Positions 1 through 8,558 of a stretch of DNA of 64,000 nucleotides are shown piece by piece. Below the pieces are notes generated by a model. That model searched no databases, was not told the DNA's origin, and worked only from the letters and a program-made list of their open reading frames with translations. The stretch comes from Pseudomonas khorasanensis (GTDB lineage: Bacteria; Pseudomonadota; Gammaproteobacteria; Pseudomonadales; Pseudomonadaceae). The stretch spans positions 124,001 to 188,000 of the forward strand of contig NZ_JABWQP020000003.1 in NCBI RefSeq assembly GCF_014268505.2, read 5' to 3'. The first letter of the stretch is position 1, and each line of letters opens with the position of its first letter. Position numbers and translations under genes: made by a program.

Positions 1-33
1 CGGGTCAACAACCCCCTGCGCTCGGTACGCTGA
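1..33 (+). CDS. C-terminal tail of an upstream gene (probably DUF484 family)
   Basis: The first 33 bases read in frame 1 as ten codons and a TGA stop, two bases before the xerC start, so xerC is probably the downstream member of an operon. In Pseudomonas the gene just before xerC usually encodes a DUF484 protein. That identity rests on remembered synteny only, because ten residues are too few to recognise a family. Confidence 0.45.
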   Translation, partial: RVNNPLRSVR

Positions 34-35
34 AC

Positions 36-935
36 ATGGAACGGCAACTGGACGCTTACTGCGAACATCTGCGCAGTGAGCGACAGGTGTCGCCGCACAC
101 GCTGTCGGCTTATCGCCGCGACCTCGATAAGGTGCTCGGCTGGTGCATCAAGCAGAACATCGGCAGCTGGGCCGCGCTGGACATCCAGCGTCTGCGCAGC
201 CTGGTCGCCCGTCTGCATGCGCAAGGCCAGTCCTCGCGCAGCCTCGCCCGCCTGCTGTCGGCGGTACGCGGCCTCTATCATTATCTGAACCGTGAAGGCC
301 TGTGCGACCACGACCCGGCCACCGGCCTGGCACCGCCAAAAGGTGAACGCCGCCTGCCGAAAACCCTCGACACCGACCGCGCCCTGCAACTGCTGGAAGG
401 CGCGGTGGAGGATGACTTTCTCGCCCGACGCGATCAGGCGATTCTCGAGCTGTTCTATTCTTCCGGCCTGCGCCTGTCTGAGCTGACCGGGCTTAATCTT
501 GATCAGCTTGATCTCGCCGACGGCATGGTTCAGGTGCTCGGCAAGGGCAGCAAGACCCGGCTGCTCCCGGTGGGCAAGAAAGCTCGCGAGGCGTTGGAGC
601 AATGGCTGCCGCTGCGGGTCATGACCAATCCGGCGGACGACGCCGTGTTCGTCAGCCAGCAAGGCCGGCGCCTAGGTCCACGGTCGATTCAGGTGCGGGT
701 CAAACTGGCCGGCGAGCGCGAATTGGGGCAGAACCTGCATCCGCACATGCTCAGGCATTCCTTCGCCAGCCACTTGCTGGAGTCCTCGCAGGACCTGCGC
801 GCGGTACAGGAACTGCTCGGCCACTCGGACATCAAAACCACGCAGATCTACACCCACCTGGACTTCCAGCATCTGGCGGCGGTCTACGACAGCGCCCACC
901 CACGGGCCAAACGCATGAAAGGCGATGATTCATGA
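36..935 (+). CDS. xerC: Tyrosine recombinase XerC
   Basis: Site-specific recombinase that acts with XerD at the dif site to resolve chromosome dimers at cell division. The 299 residues match the usual length. The N-terminal SAM-like core-binding domain spans about residues 1-85 and the catalytic domain about 105-290. The catalytic set is visible: Arg in SSGLRLSEL, Lys in GKGSKTR, His and Arg in [12 protein letters not shown], His in LGHSDI and the nucleophilic Tyr in TQIYTHL. The stop overlaps the ATG of the next gene in ATGA, which implies translational coupling with the HAD hydrolase. The same arrangement is common in gammaproteobacteria. Confidence 0.97.
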   Translation: MERQLDAYCEHLRSERQVSPHTLSAYRRDLDKVLGWCIKQNIGSWAALDIQRLRSLVARLHAQGQSSRSLARLLSAVRGLYHYLNREGLCDHDPATGLAPPKGERRLPKTLDTDRALQLLEGAVEDDFLARRDQAILELFYSSGLRLSELTGLNLDQLDLADGMVQVLGKGSKTRLLPVGKKAREALEQWLPLRVMTNPADDAVFVSQQGRRLGPRSIQVRVKLAGERELGQNLHPHMLRHSFASHLLESSQDLRAVQELLGHSDIKTTQIYTHLDFQHLAAVYDSAHPRAKRMKGDDS

Positions 936-1630
936 GCATTCAGCTGGTCACCTTCGATCTTGATGACACCCTGTGGGATACCGCGCCCGTGATTGCCAGC
1001 GCCGAAACCGTATTGCGCGAATGGCTGAGCGAACATGCGCCGAATCTTGGCGCGGTGCCGGTCGAGCATTTGTGGGCGATTCGCGAACGCGTGCTCGCCA
1101 GCGAGCCGGGGCTCAAACACCGCATCAGCGCATTGCGTCGGCGCGTGCTGTTGCACGCGCTGGAAGAGTCCGGGTATGCCCACGGCGAGGCGTCGACGCT
1201 GGCCGACAAGGCTTTCGACGTGTTCTTGCATGCGCGTCATCAAATCGAGGTCTTCCCGGAAGTCGAGCCGCTGCTGGAGCTGCTCGCCAATGATTACGCA
1301 CTAGGGGTGGTCACCAACGGCAACGCCGATGTAAGCCGGTTGGGGCTGGCGGATTACTTCAAGTTTGCGCTGTGTGCAGAAGACATCGGCATCGCCAAAC
1401 CGGATGCGCGCCTGTTTCACGAGGCATTGCAGCGAGGCGGCGTAAGCGCGGAAGCGGCGGTGCATATCGGCGATCATCCCGGCGATGACATTGCCGGTGC
1501 GCAGCAGGCTGGTTTGCGAGCGGTGTGGTTCAATCCGGCAGGCAAGGTCTGGGAAGCCGAGCGCTTGCCGGATGCCGAGATTCGCAGCCTGACTGAATTG
1601 CCAGCGGTGTTGGCACGCTGGAATGCCTGA
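932..1630 (+). CDS. HAD-superfamily hydrolase (YigB-like)
   Basis: A 232-residue haloacid dehalogenase-type phosphatase. The four HAD motifs are present: DLDDTLWDT near the N-terminus (nucleophile and acid/base Asp), VVTNGN (motif II), KPDARLF (motif III Lys) and [18 protein letters not shown] (motif IV acidic pair). The helical cap lies between motifs I and II. The E. coli relative YigB, also next to xerC, dephosphorylates FMN and sugar phosphates, so a flavin-pathway or general phosphatase role is plausible. The substrate cannot be read from the sequence. Translation is coupled to xerC through the ATGA overlap. Confidence 0.9.
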   Translation: MSIQLVTFDLDDTLWDTAPVIASAETVLREWLSEHAPNLGAVPVEHLWAIRERVLASEPGLKHRISALRRRVLLHALEESGYAHGEASTLADKAFDVFLHARHQIEVFPEVEPLLELLANDYALGVVTNGNADVSRLGLADYFKFALCAEDIGIAKPDARLFHEALQRGGVSAEAAVHIGDHPGDDIAGAQQAGLRAVWFNPAGKVWEAERLPDAEIRSLTELPAVLARWNA

Positions 1631-1641
1631 TATTTAAACCC

Positions 1642-1730
1642 CTGTGGGAGCGAGCCTGCTCGCGAAGGCGTCCGGCCTGTCAACTTCTTGGTTGAATGAA
1701 GACCGTTTTCGCGAGCAGGCTCGCTCCCAC
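1642..1730. repeat. REP doublet, type A (inverted pair)
   Basis: Two copies of an imperfect palindrome face each other. The left copy reads ctgtgggagcgagcctgctc and continues cgcgaa; the right copy is its reverse complement, ending gctcgctcccac. About 40 unrelated bases separate them. This is the REPIN-like arrangement common in fluorescent pseudomonads. It sits between two convergent genes. Other copies lie near 8.5, 17.9, 30.6 and 41.5 kb. Confidence 0.9.
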
Positions 1731-1746
1731 ATTTGCCTCAGGCATA

Positions 1747-1775
1747 AAAAAACCCGCAGCGACGGCGGGTTTTTT
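1747..1775. terminator. Bidirectional intrinsic terminator
   Basis: An A-run leads into cccgc, a short loop, then gcggg and a T-run, so the hairpin can terminate transcription on either strand. It lies just beyond the sutA stop on the minus strand and downstream of the xerC/HAD pair on the plus strand. Confidence 0.8.
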
Positions 1776-1795
1776 CAGCAAGCAAGCGGCACGCC

Positions 1796-2122
1796 TCAGA
1801 TAGGGCGGCTACCGTACTTGTTGTCCGGCTTCTTGGGCGGATCGGCAACGACGTTGGCTTCGACTTCCTGCACCTTGCCACCGCGCGCAAGGAACTCTTC
1901 CATGGCTCGCGCCAGGGCATCACGCTCCTTGTTCTTGGCTTCGATGCTCGGCAACTCGTCTACCGACACCGCCGCCTTGGCTTTGCCTTTGGCAGCCGGG
2001 GCCGGCGTATCGTCACCGCCATCGTCTCCAGCAACGTCTTCCGCTGCCGCTTCCAGGCCTTCCTCGGCCTCGTCTTCGTCGCCTACTTCGAGGTCGTCGT
2101 TTTCCAGATCATCGTCGCTCAT
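1796..2122 (-). CDS. sutA: RNA polymerase-associated regulator SutA
   Basis: A 108-residue, very acidic protein: the first 45 residues are mostly Asp, Glu, Gly and Ala (MSDDDLENDDLEVGDEDEAEE). A short Ala/Lys-rich linker follows, then a predicted helix around residues 60-85 (EAKNKERDALARAMEEFLARGG), and a C-terminal tail ending DNKYGSRPI. This layout, with disordered acidic N-terminus, central helix and flexible tail, matches SutA of P. aeruginosa, which binds RNA polymerase and raises ribosomal and other transcription during slow growth. The position between the xerC operon and the YjbQ/amtB genes also fits. It is convergent with the HAD gene across a terminator. Confidence 0.85.
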   Translation of the reverse strand: MSDDDLENDDLEVGDEDEAEEGLEAAAEDVAGDDGGDDTPAPAAKGKAKAAVSVDELPSIEAKNKERDALARAMEEFLARGGKVQEVEANVVADPPKKPDNKYGSRPI

Positions 2123-2223
2123 GTTCTACCTCATGACTTGCCAAAAGCAGATTAGTTATAGACCAGCTTTGGCGGCTGTCGAAGCCGCCGTTAAAAAATC
2201 TTCCACCGCTGCTGATCAGCGGC

Positions 2224-2649
2224 TTATGTCTCTTCACCGTGCAAAGTGGCGAGAACCTTGCGGGCACCGCCATGATCACGGTGCTCGCCCAGATAAACGC
2301 CTTGCCAGGTACCCAGTGCCAACCGCCCTGCCGAAACCGGCAGACTGATCTGGCAACCCAGCACGCTGGCCTTGAAGTGCGCCGGGAGGTCGTCCAGGCC
2401 TTCGTCGTTGTGCTCATAGCCGTCCGTTCCTTGTGGGATCAGACGATTGAAAAAACGTTCGAAATCGCGACGAACCGCCGGATCGGCGTTCTCGTTGATC
2501 GTCAACGAGGCCGAGGTGTGCTGCAGCCACAAATGCAACAGACCGACCCGACAGGTCTTGAGTTCAGGCAAGCTTTTGATCAGCTCGTCCGTTATCAGAT
2601 GAAAGCCCCGAGGCCTTGCCTGCAGGGTTATCAGAGTCTGTTGCCACAT
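2224..2649 (-). CDS. YjbQ family protein (UPF0047)
   Basis: A 141-residue member of the conserved YjbQ/UPF0047 family, which in some members has weak thiamin-phosphate-synthase activity but whose role is otherwise unsettled. Family features are [20 protein letters not shown] near residues 35-55, [12 protein letters not shown] around 85, and the C-terminal [16 protein letters not shown], where the His and Asp/Glu residues form the presumed metal or active site. I placed the start at the internal ATG giving [10 protein letters not shown], since the frame upstream is not family-like. It lies between sutA and amtB on the same strand. Confidence 0.9.
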   Translation of the reverse strand: MWQQTLITLQARPRGFHLITDELIKSLPELKTCRVGLLHLWLQHTSASLTINENADPAVRRDFERFFNRLIPQGTDGYEHNDEGLDDLPAHFKASVLGCQISLPVSAGRLALGTWQGVYLGEHRDHGGARKVLATLHGEET

Positions 2650-2820
2650 ACAGTTCTCCGCTCGTTCGGGGCGCATTCTAGCGTGCTCTGAAAAAAAACA
2701 AAGGCCCTAATATTCCTGCAGCGGTGTAAGCCATTGCCCGCAGAAAAACCCTCGTCGTAAAGACGACCAAAGCCGTAAGAAAAAACCTTTCAGCCGCTCA
2801 TTGAATGACAAATCCCGGAC

Positions 2821-2852
2821 AAAAAAATGCCCGGCGAACCGGGCAATTTTTT
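2821..2852. terminator. Intrinsic terminator of the glnK-amtB operon
   Basis: The hairpin tgcccgg-cgaa-ccgggca is flanked by a run of A on the left and T on the right. On the minus strand it lies 12 bases beyond the amtB stop and can end glnK-amtB transcripts. Confidence 0.85.
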
Positions 2853-2863
2853 ACTGCGCGTGC

Positions 2864-4201
2864 CTACAGGTTGTAGCCGCGTTCGTTGTGCTGTGCGAGG
2901 TCGAGGCCGACCGACTCTTCTTCCTCGGTCACACGCAGACCCATGACGGCGTCCAGGACCTTGAGGATGATGAAGGTGACGATCGCGGTGTAGATCACCG
3001 TGAAGCCCACGCCCTTGATCTGAATCCAGACCTGCGCGCCGATGTCAGTCACGGTGCCAAAGCCGCCCAGCGCAGGTGCTGCAAACACACCGGTCAGAAT
3101 CGCGCCGAGGATACCGCCGATACCGTGCACGCCAAACGCGTCCAGAGAATCGTCGTAACCGAGTTTGCGTTTCAGGGTAGTGGCGCAGAAGAAGCACACT
3201 ACGCCTGCGGCCAGACCGATCACCAATGCACCCATCGGGCCCACGGTGCCAGCGGCCGGAGTAATCGCAACCAGCCCGGCAACCACACCCGAAGCAATGC
3301 CCAGTGCGCTTGGCTTGCCGTGGGTGACCCACTCGGCAAACATCCAGCCCAGTGCGGCGGCGGCGGTAGCGATCTGGGTGACCAGCATGGCCATACCGGC
3401 AGTGCCGTTAGCCGCAGCGGCGGAACCGGCATTGAAGCCGAACCAGCCGACCCACAGCATCGCCGCACCCATGAGGGTATAACCGAGGTTGTGCGGGGCC
3501 ATCGGCGTGGTCGGGAAGCCTTTGCGCTTGCCCAGCACCAGGCACGCCACCAGACCGGCGATACCGGCGTTGATATGCACCACGGTGCCGCCGGCGAAGT
3601 CGAGTACGCCCCAGTCCCACATCAGGCCGCCGTTACCGGACCAGACCATGTGCGCGATCGGTGCATAAACCAGAGTGAACCAGACGCCCATGAAAATCAG
3701 CATCGCGGAGAATTTCATCCGCTCGGCGAATGCACCGACGATCAGCGCCGGGGTGATGATCGCGAACGTCATCTGGAACGTAATGAACACCGCCTCAGGA
3801 AACAGCGCCGCTGGGCCGGTAATGCTCGAAGGCGTGACACCGGCGAGGAACGCCTTGCCCATGCCACCGAAGAACGAATTGAAGTTGACGACGCCCTGTT
3901 CCATGCCAGTGGTGTCGAAGGCGATGCTGTAGCCATAAATGACCCACAGGATGCTGATCAGACCGGTAATGGCGAAGCACTGCATCAGCACGGAAAGAAT
4001 GTTTTTGGAGCGAACCATGCCGCCGTAGAACAGCGCAAGGCCCGGGATGGTCATGAACAGCACCAGAGCCGTCGAGGTGAGCATCCAGGCGGTGTCGCCT
4101 GAATTGAGGACTGGCGCTGCCACTTCGTCTGCCGCCATGGCGATGCCGGGCATTACGATGGACAACAGGGCGCCTAGCCCTGCGAATTTACGCAGAGTCA
4201 T
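2864..4201 (-). CDS. amtB: Ammonium transporter AmtB
   Basis: A 445-residue inner-membrane ammonium channel. The chosen ATG gives MTLRKFAGLGALLSIVMPG, a signal-peptide-like start ending near AMA, and it is preceded by a good ribosome binding site (AGGAG). About eleven hydrophobic helices follow. Amt signatures are visible: GLALFYGGMVRSKN, the DFAGGTVVHINAGIAGLV segment with the first pore His, and DAFGVHGIGGILGAILTG with the second pore His. GlnK, encoded 37 bases upstream in the same operon, gates the channel when nitrogen is sufficient. The operon is probably switched on by NtrC and sigma-54. Confidence 0.97.
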   Translation of the reverse strand: MTLRKFAGLGALLSIVMPGIAMAADEVAAPVLNSGDTAWMLTSTALVLFMTIPGLALFYGGMVRSKNILSVLMQCFAITGLISILWVIYGYSIAFDTTGMEQGVVNFNSFFGGMGKAFLAGVTPSSITGPAALFPEAVFITFQMTFAIITPALIVGAFAERMKFSAMLIFMGVWFTLVYAPIAHMVWSGNGGLMWDWGVLDFAGGTVVHINAGIAGLVACLVLGKRKGFPTTPMAPHNLGYTLMGAAMLWVGWFGFNAGSAAAANGTAGMAMLVTQIATAAAALGWMFAEWVTHGKPSALGIASGVVAGLVAITPAAGTVGPMGALVIGLAAGVVCFFCATTLKRKLGYDDSLDAFGVHGIGGILGAILTGVFAAPALGGFGTVTDIGAQVWIQIKGVGFTVIYTAIVTFIILKVLDAVMGLRVTEEEESVGLDLAQHNERGYNL

Positions 4202-4238
4202 ATTGTTTTCTCCTGGGGCGTTGGGTTTGTGGCGGCGC

Positions 4239-4799
<561 letters not shown>

Positions 4800-4823
4800 T
4801 CAATCTCTTGGCAACTATTGTTG

Positions 4824-4838
4824 GCACTCATGCGGTGA
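4824..4838. promoter_or_regulatory. NtrC-like binding site, proximal
   Basis: GCACT-CATGC-GGTGA matches the NtrC dyad GCACC-N5-GGTGC at eight of ten arm positions. Its centre is about 60 bases upstream of the -24/-12 element and exactly 30 bases from the second site. Confidence 0.5.
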
Positions 4839-4853
4839 GGCGTCTGCCGATAC

Positions 4854-4868
4854 GCACAACAACGGTGC
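4854..4868. promoter_or_regulatory. NtrC-like binding site, distal
   Basis: On the minus strand GCACC-GTTGT-TGTGC matches the NtrC dyad GCACC-N5-GGTGC at nine of ten arm positions. It is about 90 bases upstream of the sigma-54 element, a usual enhancer distance, and about three helical turns from the proximal site. Confidence 0.6.
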
Positions 4869-4973
4869 GCAGCAGTCCGTCCCTCTGCGCGAAAAGCGTG
4901 CATCCCTGGCGACGCGATTTGACGATAGACACTGCGTGATACACTGCCGCCCATTGCTTACAGGACACTTCCC

Positions 4974-5234
4974 ATGCTCGCGCCCAAAGACTTCCTCGAC
5001 GCCCTGAGCGGCACCGCCTCCCGCCTTTTCAGCGGAGACACTCCACTGCCGAAAGCCGAAATCGAAAGCCAGTTCAAAATGCTGCTGCAAAGCGCCTTCA
5101 GCAAACTGGATCTGGTGAGCCGCGAAGAGTTTGATAGCCAGATGGTGGTGCTGGCGCGCACTCGCGCCCGCCTCGAAAGCCTCGAAGCGAAAGTCGCCGA
5201 GATGGAAGCCAAGCTGACACCGCCGGCTGAATAA
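4974..5234 (+). CDS. ubiK: Ubiquinone biosynthesis accessory factor UbiK
   Basis: An 86-residue protein of the YqiC/BMFP family. UbiK assists the Ubi complex in aerobic ubiquinone synthesis and binds membranes. The sequence has the family pattern: an N-terminal helical region (MLAPKDFLDALSGTASRLFS), the conserved EIESQFKMLLQSAFSKLDLVSREEFD block, and a C-terminal coiled coil (RARLESLEAKVAEMEAKL). It is divergent from glnK; its promoter must share the interval with the NtrC sites. A family-standard neighbour, a comM-like gene, follows after a 446-base gap. Confidence 0.92.
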   Translation: MLAPKDFLDALSGTASRLFSGDTPLPKAEIESQFKMLLQSAFSKLDLVSREEFDSQMVVLARTRARLESLEAKVAEMEAKLTPPAE

Positions 5235-5680
5235 TCCGCTCCCCCTGTAGGAGCTGTCGAAGGCTGCGATCTTTTGATCTCCAGCCCTTCAACCATCCAG
5301 GCAACGTCCTACAACCTGCACCACCTCCGTCCGATTGCGCCTAAAAGCCCAGATTTTTCTAAGCTCACCCGATGCTGAATGTTCAGCACCGGGATTGGCG
5401 ACCTGGATCGGATTTGACGCAATGCAACTAAACTCACAGAGATTTTTCTCTCAACGAGTTATGGCGGCTTTGCGTGAAAGACCTCAGGGTCTGCCGGTTT
5501 CGAATTCACCGGCTCGCCAACCCGCGCATAGCTGCCAGCCTATTCGTTTGGCGGGCAACCAGTGACAGCCCATCGGGTCTTGATACGTCTTGTAAACCTC
5601 TATTTCAGCACTGAAACCCGGCTCGACTACCCTTCAAAAACCCGCAGGAAGCGGCACCCGATTCAGCTCAAGGAACGAAC
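5235..5680. other. Intergenic interval between ubiK and the comM-like gene
   Basis: A 446-base stretch. Its first 45 bases hold a single type B repeat unit. The remainder has a 76-codon open frame (5335-5565) with no ribosome binding site or family resemblance, which I do not call a gene. I see no RNA gene or clear promoter in it, though the comM-like gene's own promoter should lie near its end. Confidence 0.5.
5244..5280. repeat. Palindromic repeat, type B (single unit)
   Basis: The unit begins cctgtaggagctgtcgaagg and continues ctgcgatcttttgatct. Fuller paired copies occur at 13.2, 46.7, 51.9, 53.3 and 61.7 kb. The opposing half here is not recognisable. Confidence 0.75.
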
Positions 5681-7174
5681 ATGTCCCTCTCCATCGTCCA
5701 CAGTCGCGCCCAGATAGGCGTGGATGCTCCCGCCGTTACCGTCGAAGTCCATTTAGCCAACGGCCTGCCGTCGCTGACCATGGTCGGCCTGCCCGAAGCG
5801 GCGGTGAAGGAGAGCAAGGATCGGGTGCGCAGCGCGATCATCAATTCCGGGCTGCAGTTTCCGGCGCGGCGGATTACCTTGAACCTGGCACCGGCGGACC
5901 TGCCCAAGGATGGCGGGCGGTTTGATCTGGCGATTGCTCTGGGGATCCTGTCGGCGAGTGTGCAAGTGCCTTGCCTGACGCTGGATGAGGTGGAGTGTCT
6001 TGGCGAGCTGGCGTTGTCCGGCGCTGTCAGGCCGGTGCGTGGCGTGCTGCCGGCAGCACTGGCGGCGCGCAAGGCCGGGCGCGCCCTGGTGGTGCCGCGC
6101 GCGAATGCCGAAGAGGCATGTCTGGCTTCTGGATTGACAGTATTTGCGGTGGATCATCTGCTTGAGGCAGTGGCGCATTTCAACGGCCATACGCCAATGG
6201 AGCCTTATATTTCGGACGGTTTGATGCATGCCGCCAAGCCCTACCCCGACCTCAATGAAGTGCAAGGACAGGTAGCCGCCAAGCGTGCATTGCTGATTGC
6301 GGCTGCCGGGGCGCACAACCTGCTGTTCAGCGGGCCGCCGGGAACAGGCAAGACTTTGCTGGCGAGCCGCTTGCCGGGACTGTTGCCGCCGCTTTCTGAA
6401 TGCGAAGCCCTGGAAGTGGCAGCGATTCAATCGGTCGCCAGTGGTGTGCCTTTGACTCATTGGCCGCAACGCCCCTTCCGTCAACCGCACCACTCCGCTT
6501 CCGGGCCGGCGCTGGTTGGCGGGAGCTCGAAACCGCAGCCCGGCGAAATTACCCTCGCCCACCACGGCGTGCTCTTTCTCGACGAATTACCCGAGTTTGA
6601 TCGCAAGGTTCTGGAGGTGCTGCGCGAGCCTCTGGAGTCCGGGCATATCGTGATCGCGCGAGCCAAGGACCGTGTGCGCTTTCCGGCGCGGTTTCAACTG
6701 GTGGCGGCGATGAATCCCTGTCCCTGTGGATATCTTGGCGAACCCAGCGGCAAGTGCTCGTGCACGCCGGACATGGTTCAGCGCTATCGCAACAAGCTGT
6801 CGGGGCCACTGCTCGACCGGATAGATCTGCACCTGACAGTGGCGCGAGAGGCGACCGCATTGAACCCGGTAGCGAATCCCGGGGAAGACAGCGCCAGTGC
6901 CGCGGCGCTGGTGGCGGACGCCCGGGAGCGGCAGCAAAAACGCCAGGGCTGCGCCAATGCCTTTCTAGATCTCCCGGGTCTGAAGCGCCATTGCCGGTTA
7001 GCCCAAGTCGATGAGACATGGCTGGAGGCGGCCTGTGAGCGACTGATCCTGTCGCTGCGCTCGGCGCATCGCCTGCTCAAAGTTGCCCGAACACTGGCCG
7101 ACCTTGAACAAGTCGATGCAATCCGCCGCGAACACCTGGCCGAGGCGCTGCAGTACCGACCGGCGACGTCTTAA
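5681..7174 (+). CDS. comM: YifB/ComM-type Mg-chelatase-like AAA+ ATPase
   Basis: A 497-residue AAA+ protein of the YifB/ComM family. In Vibrio ComM is a hexameric helicase that extends branch migration during natural transformation; its role in non-competent Pseudomonas is less clear. The N-terminal Lon-like domain (residues 1-165, with PSLTMVGLPEAAVKESKDRV) is followed by the ATPase core: Walker A SGPPGTGKTLLASRL near residue 220, Walker B GVLFLDELPEF near 295, and the zinc-ligand segment NPCPCGYLGEPSGKCSC near 345. The stop overlaps the convergent DUF4432 gene by four bases, which is tight for convergent transcription units. Confidence 0.93.
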   Translation: MSLSIVHSRAQIGVDAPAVTVEVHLANGLPSLTMVGLPEAAVKESKDRVRSAIINSGLQFPARRITLNLAPADLPKDGGRFDLAIALGILSASVQVPCLTLDEVECLGELALSGAVRPVRGVLPAALAARKAGRALVVPRANAEEACLASGLTVFAVDHLLEAVAHFNGHTPMEPYISDGLMHAAKPYPDLNEVQGQVAAKRALLIAAAGAHNLLFSGPPGTGKTLLASRLPGLLPPLSECEALEVAAIQSVASGVPLTHWPQRPFRQPHHSASGPALVGGSSKPQPGEITLAHHGVLFLDELPEFDRKVLEVLREPLESGHIVIARAKDRVRFPARFQLVAAMNPCPCGYLGEPSGKCSCTPDMVQRYRNKLSGPLLDRIDLHLTVAREATALNPVANPGEDSASAAALVADARERQQKRQGCANAFLDLPGLKRHCRLAQVDETWLEAACERLILSLRSAHRLLKVARTLADLEQVDAIRREHLAEALQYRPATS

Positions 7175-8385
7175 TGCTCGGTCAGATCAACCAGGGGCGC
7201 CTGTCGCACTTCGGTATCGCGCCCTGCCTGAATATCAGTCACGCGCGTCAAAGCATTATCCACCGCACCTTTATCCGCCAGGAGGCTGTAGCTGATCTGG
7301 AACTGTCGTTGCTCCTTTGGCGCAATAGTTGGCACCAGATTCAGCGGCCGTTGATAACGACGGTTGTAGGAAAAACTGGTCCCTGGTTCCAGCCCCGTCA
7401 CGTAGCCCTGCCCTTGGGTGTCGGTGTTTTTCCACAGCGAGAACACTGGCAGCTGCTGTGTGTTGAAGCCAACAGCAACGCCGAGACTCCCGACCTTGTT
7501 GTGCAGCACCGTCAAGGTATCGCCCTTTGCGTCCGCATAAGGCACGACGTTGTAGACCGTTTCGTCATAATCTTTGGTCGGGCCGCGATAGGTCTGCCAG
7601 TCAGCCAGATCGCCCTTGGCCTTGTCGTTGAACGGCGAGACCTGTTTTACCGGAGCGGCAAATTTCGCGCCTTGCTCGAGGAACGGCGTACTGAAGTTGC
7701 TGTGGTACAGCGCCTGATATTCTTTCGGATAGTCGCCGTTGTTGGTCAGGGTGTCGTTGAGGGCGAAGCTTGCACTGCCCGGTTCGGTGACCAGTTCTGT
7801 GGCGACCGAGAAATCGACCTTCTTGAACGCCTGCTCCTTGAGCTCGCCGCGCAGCGTGATGGCATACGGCGGCTTCTCATCGATGTGCAAAGTGACGGTG
7901 CTGGCCGGGATGTTCGCGGCGCGACCGTGCAGGGTCAACAATTCACCGTTATCCACGCCGGGATGGCCGACCCACTCGTAACCACAACGCGTGACCAATT
8001 CGTTGAAGCCTTCGAGCCAACCCAGGCCACCACGTCCGTTGAGCTCGATGAACGCCGGATTGACCACCTCCTTGACCGGCGAATCCCAGCCCATGCGCAC
8101 ATCGCCCACCGAGGCTTGCAACACGTTCATGCCGCGGGTCGGCACCACCGACAACTTCATCGTGCCGTTATCGATATCGACAATGCTCACGCCCTCCTGG
8201 CGACCACCGTGCAGGGTGCGCAGGGTCACGGAAAACGGTTTGGCGGTTTTTACACCGAGTTGTTCGCTGGTGATCGTCCAGTTTTTTGCAGGGGTGTTGG
8301 CATCGAGCAGGACATAGTCCCAGGCCATGGCATGGGAGGCAGCGGAGAATGCGCCGAGGGCGACGATGAATTTGAGCGGAGTCAT
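7171..8385 (-). CDS. DUF4432 family, aldose-epimerase-like periplasmic protein
   Basis: A 404-residue protein with an N-terminal signal peptide (MTPLKFIVALGAFSAASHAMA, cleavage probably after AMA). The body resembles DUF4432, a branch of the galactose mutarotase-like beta-sandwich superfamily: VVPTRGMNVLQAS, NGRGGLGWLEGFNELVTRCG, ELLTLHGRAANIPAS and the late GLEPGTSFSYNRRYQRP. Superfamily members bind sugars, so an extracytoplasmic carbohydrate-related role is reasonable but unproven. The gene stands alone, convergent with the comM-like gene and followed upstream by a REP pair. Confidence 0.82.
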   Translation of the reverse strand: MTPLKFIVALGAFSAASHAMAWDYVLLDANTPAKNWTITSEQLGVKTAKPFSVTLRTLHGGRQEGVSIVDIDNGTMKLSVVPTRGMNVLQASVGDVRMGWDSPVKEVVNPAFIELNGRGGLGWLEGFNELVTRCGYEWVGHPGVDNGELLTLHGRAANIPASTVTLHIDEKPPYAITLRGELKEQAFKKVDFSVATELVTEPGSASFALNDTLTNNGDYPKEYQALYHSNFSTPFLEQGAKFAAPVKQVSPFNDKAKGDLADWQTYRGPTKDYDETVYNVVPYADAKGDTLTVLHNKVGSLGVAVGFNTQQLPVFSLWKNTDTQGQGYVTGLEPGTSFSYNRRYQRPLNLVPTIAPKEQRQFQISYSLLADKGAVDNALTRVTDIQAGRDTEVRQAPLVDLTEH

Positions 8386-8449
8386 GGCAGCAGCCTTTTT
8401 GGAGTTGTGCCATTTTTATAGCGCTGCGGAAACGTTTCAGCAAGCGCAT

Positions 8450-8540
8450 TCGCGAGCAGGCTCGCTCTTACAGGGATCTCGGGTGTTCACAAAAAACTGC
8501 GATTCACACCGAAAACTGTGGGAGCGAGCCTGCTCGCGAA
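8450..8540. repeat. REP doublet, type A (inverted, tail-to-tail order)
   Basis: The left unit reads ttcgcgagcaggctcgctct and the right unit gtgggagcgagcctgctcgc followed by gaa. The order of the two halves is reversed relative to the 1.6 kb copy. The left unit has one base change (ctctta for ctccca). It lies between the DUF4432 gene start and the chemoreceptor stop. Confidence 0.9.
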
Positions 8541-8558
8541 CGCTGTTTCAAAGGCGAA

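Noticed and set aside
1642..1730. Repeat pairs as a CRISPR array
   Set aside because: The units are inverted pairs at single sites, not a run of direct repeats with even spacers; no cas genes are present in the window.
2801..4102. 433-codon plus-strand open frame over amtB
   Set aside because: It is the antisense shadow of amtB, with His/Arg/Gln-rich composition and no domain; the amtB protein on the other strand is unmistakable.
5335..5565. 76-codon open frame between ubiK and the comM-like gene
   Set aside because: No ribosome binding site and no protein family; composition is like intergenic DNA.
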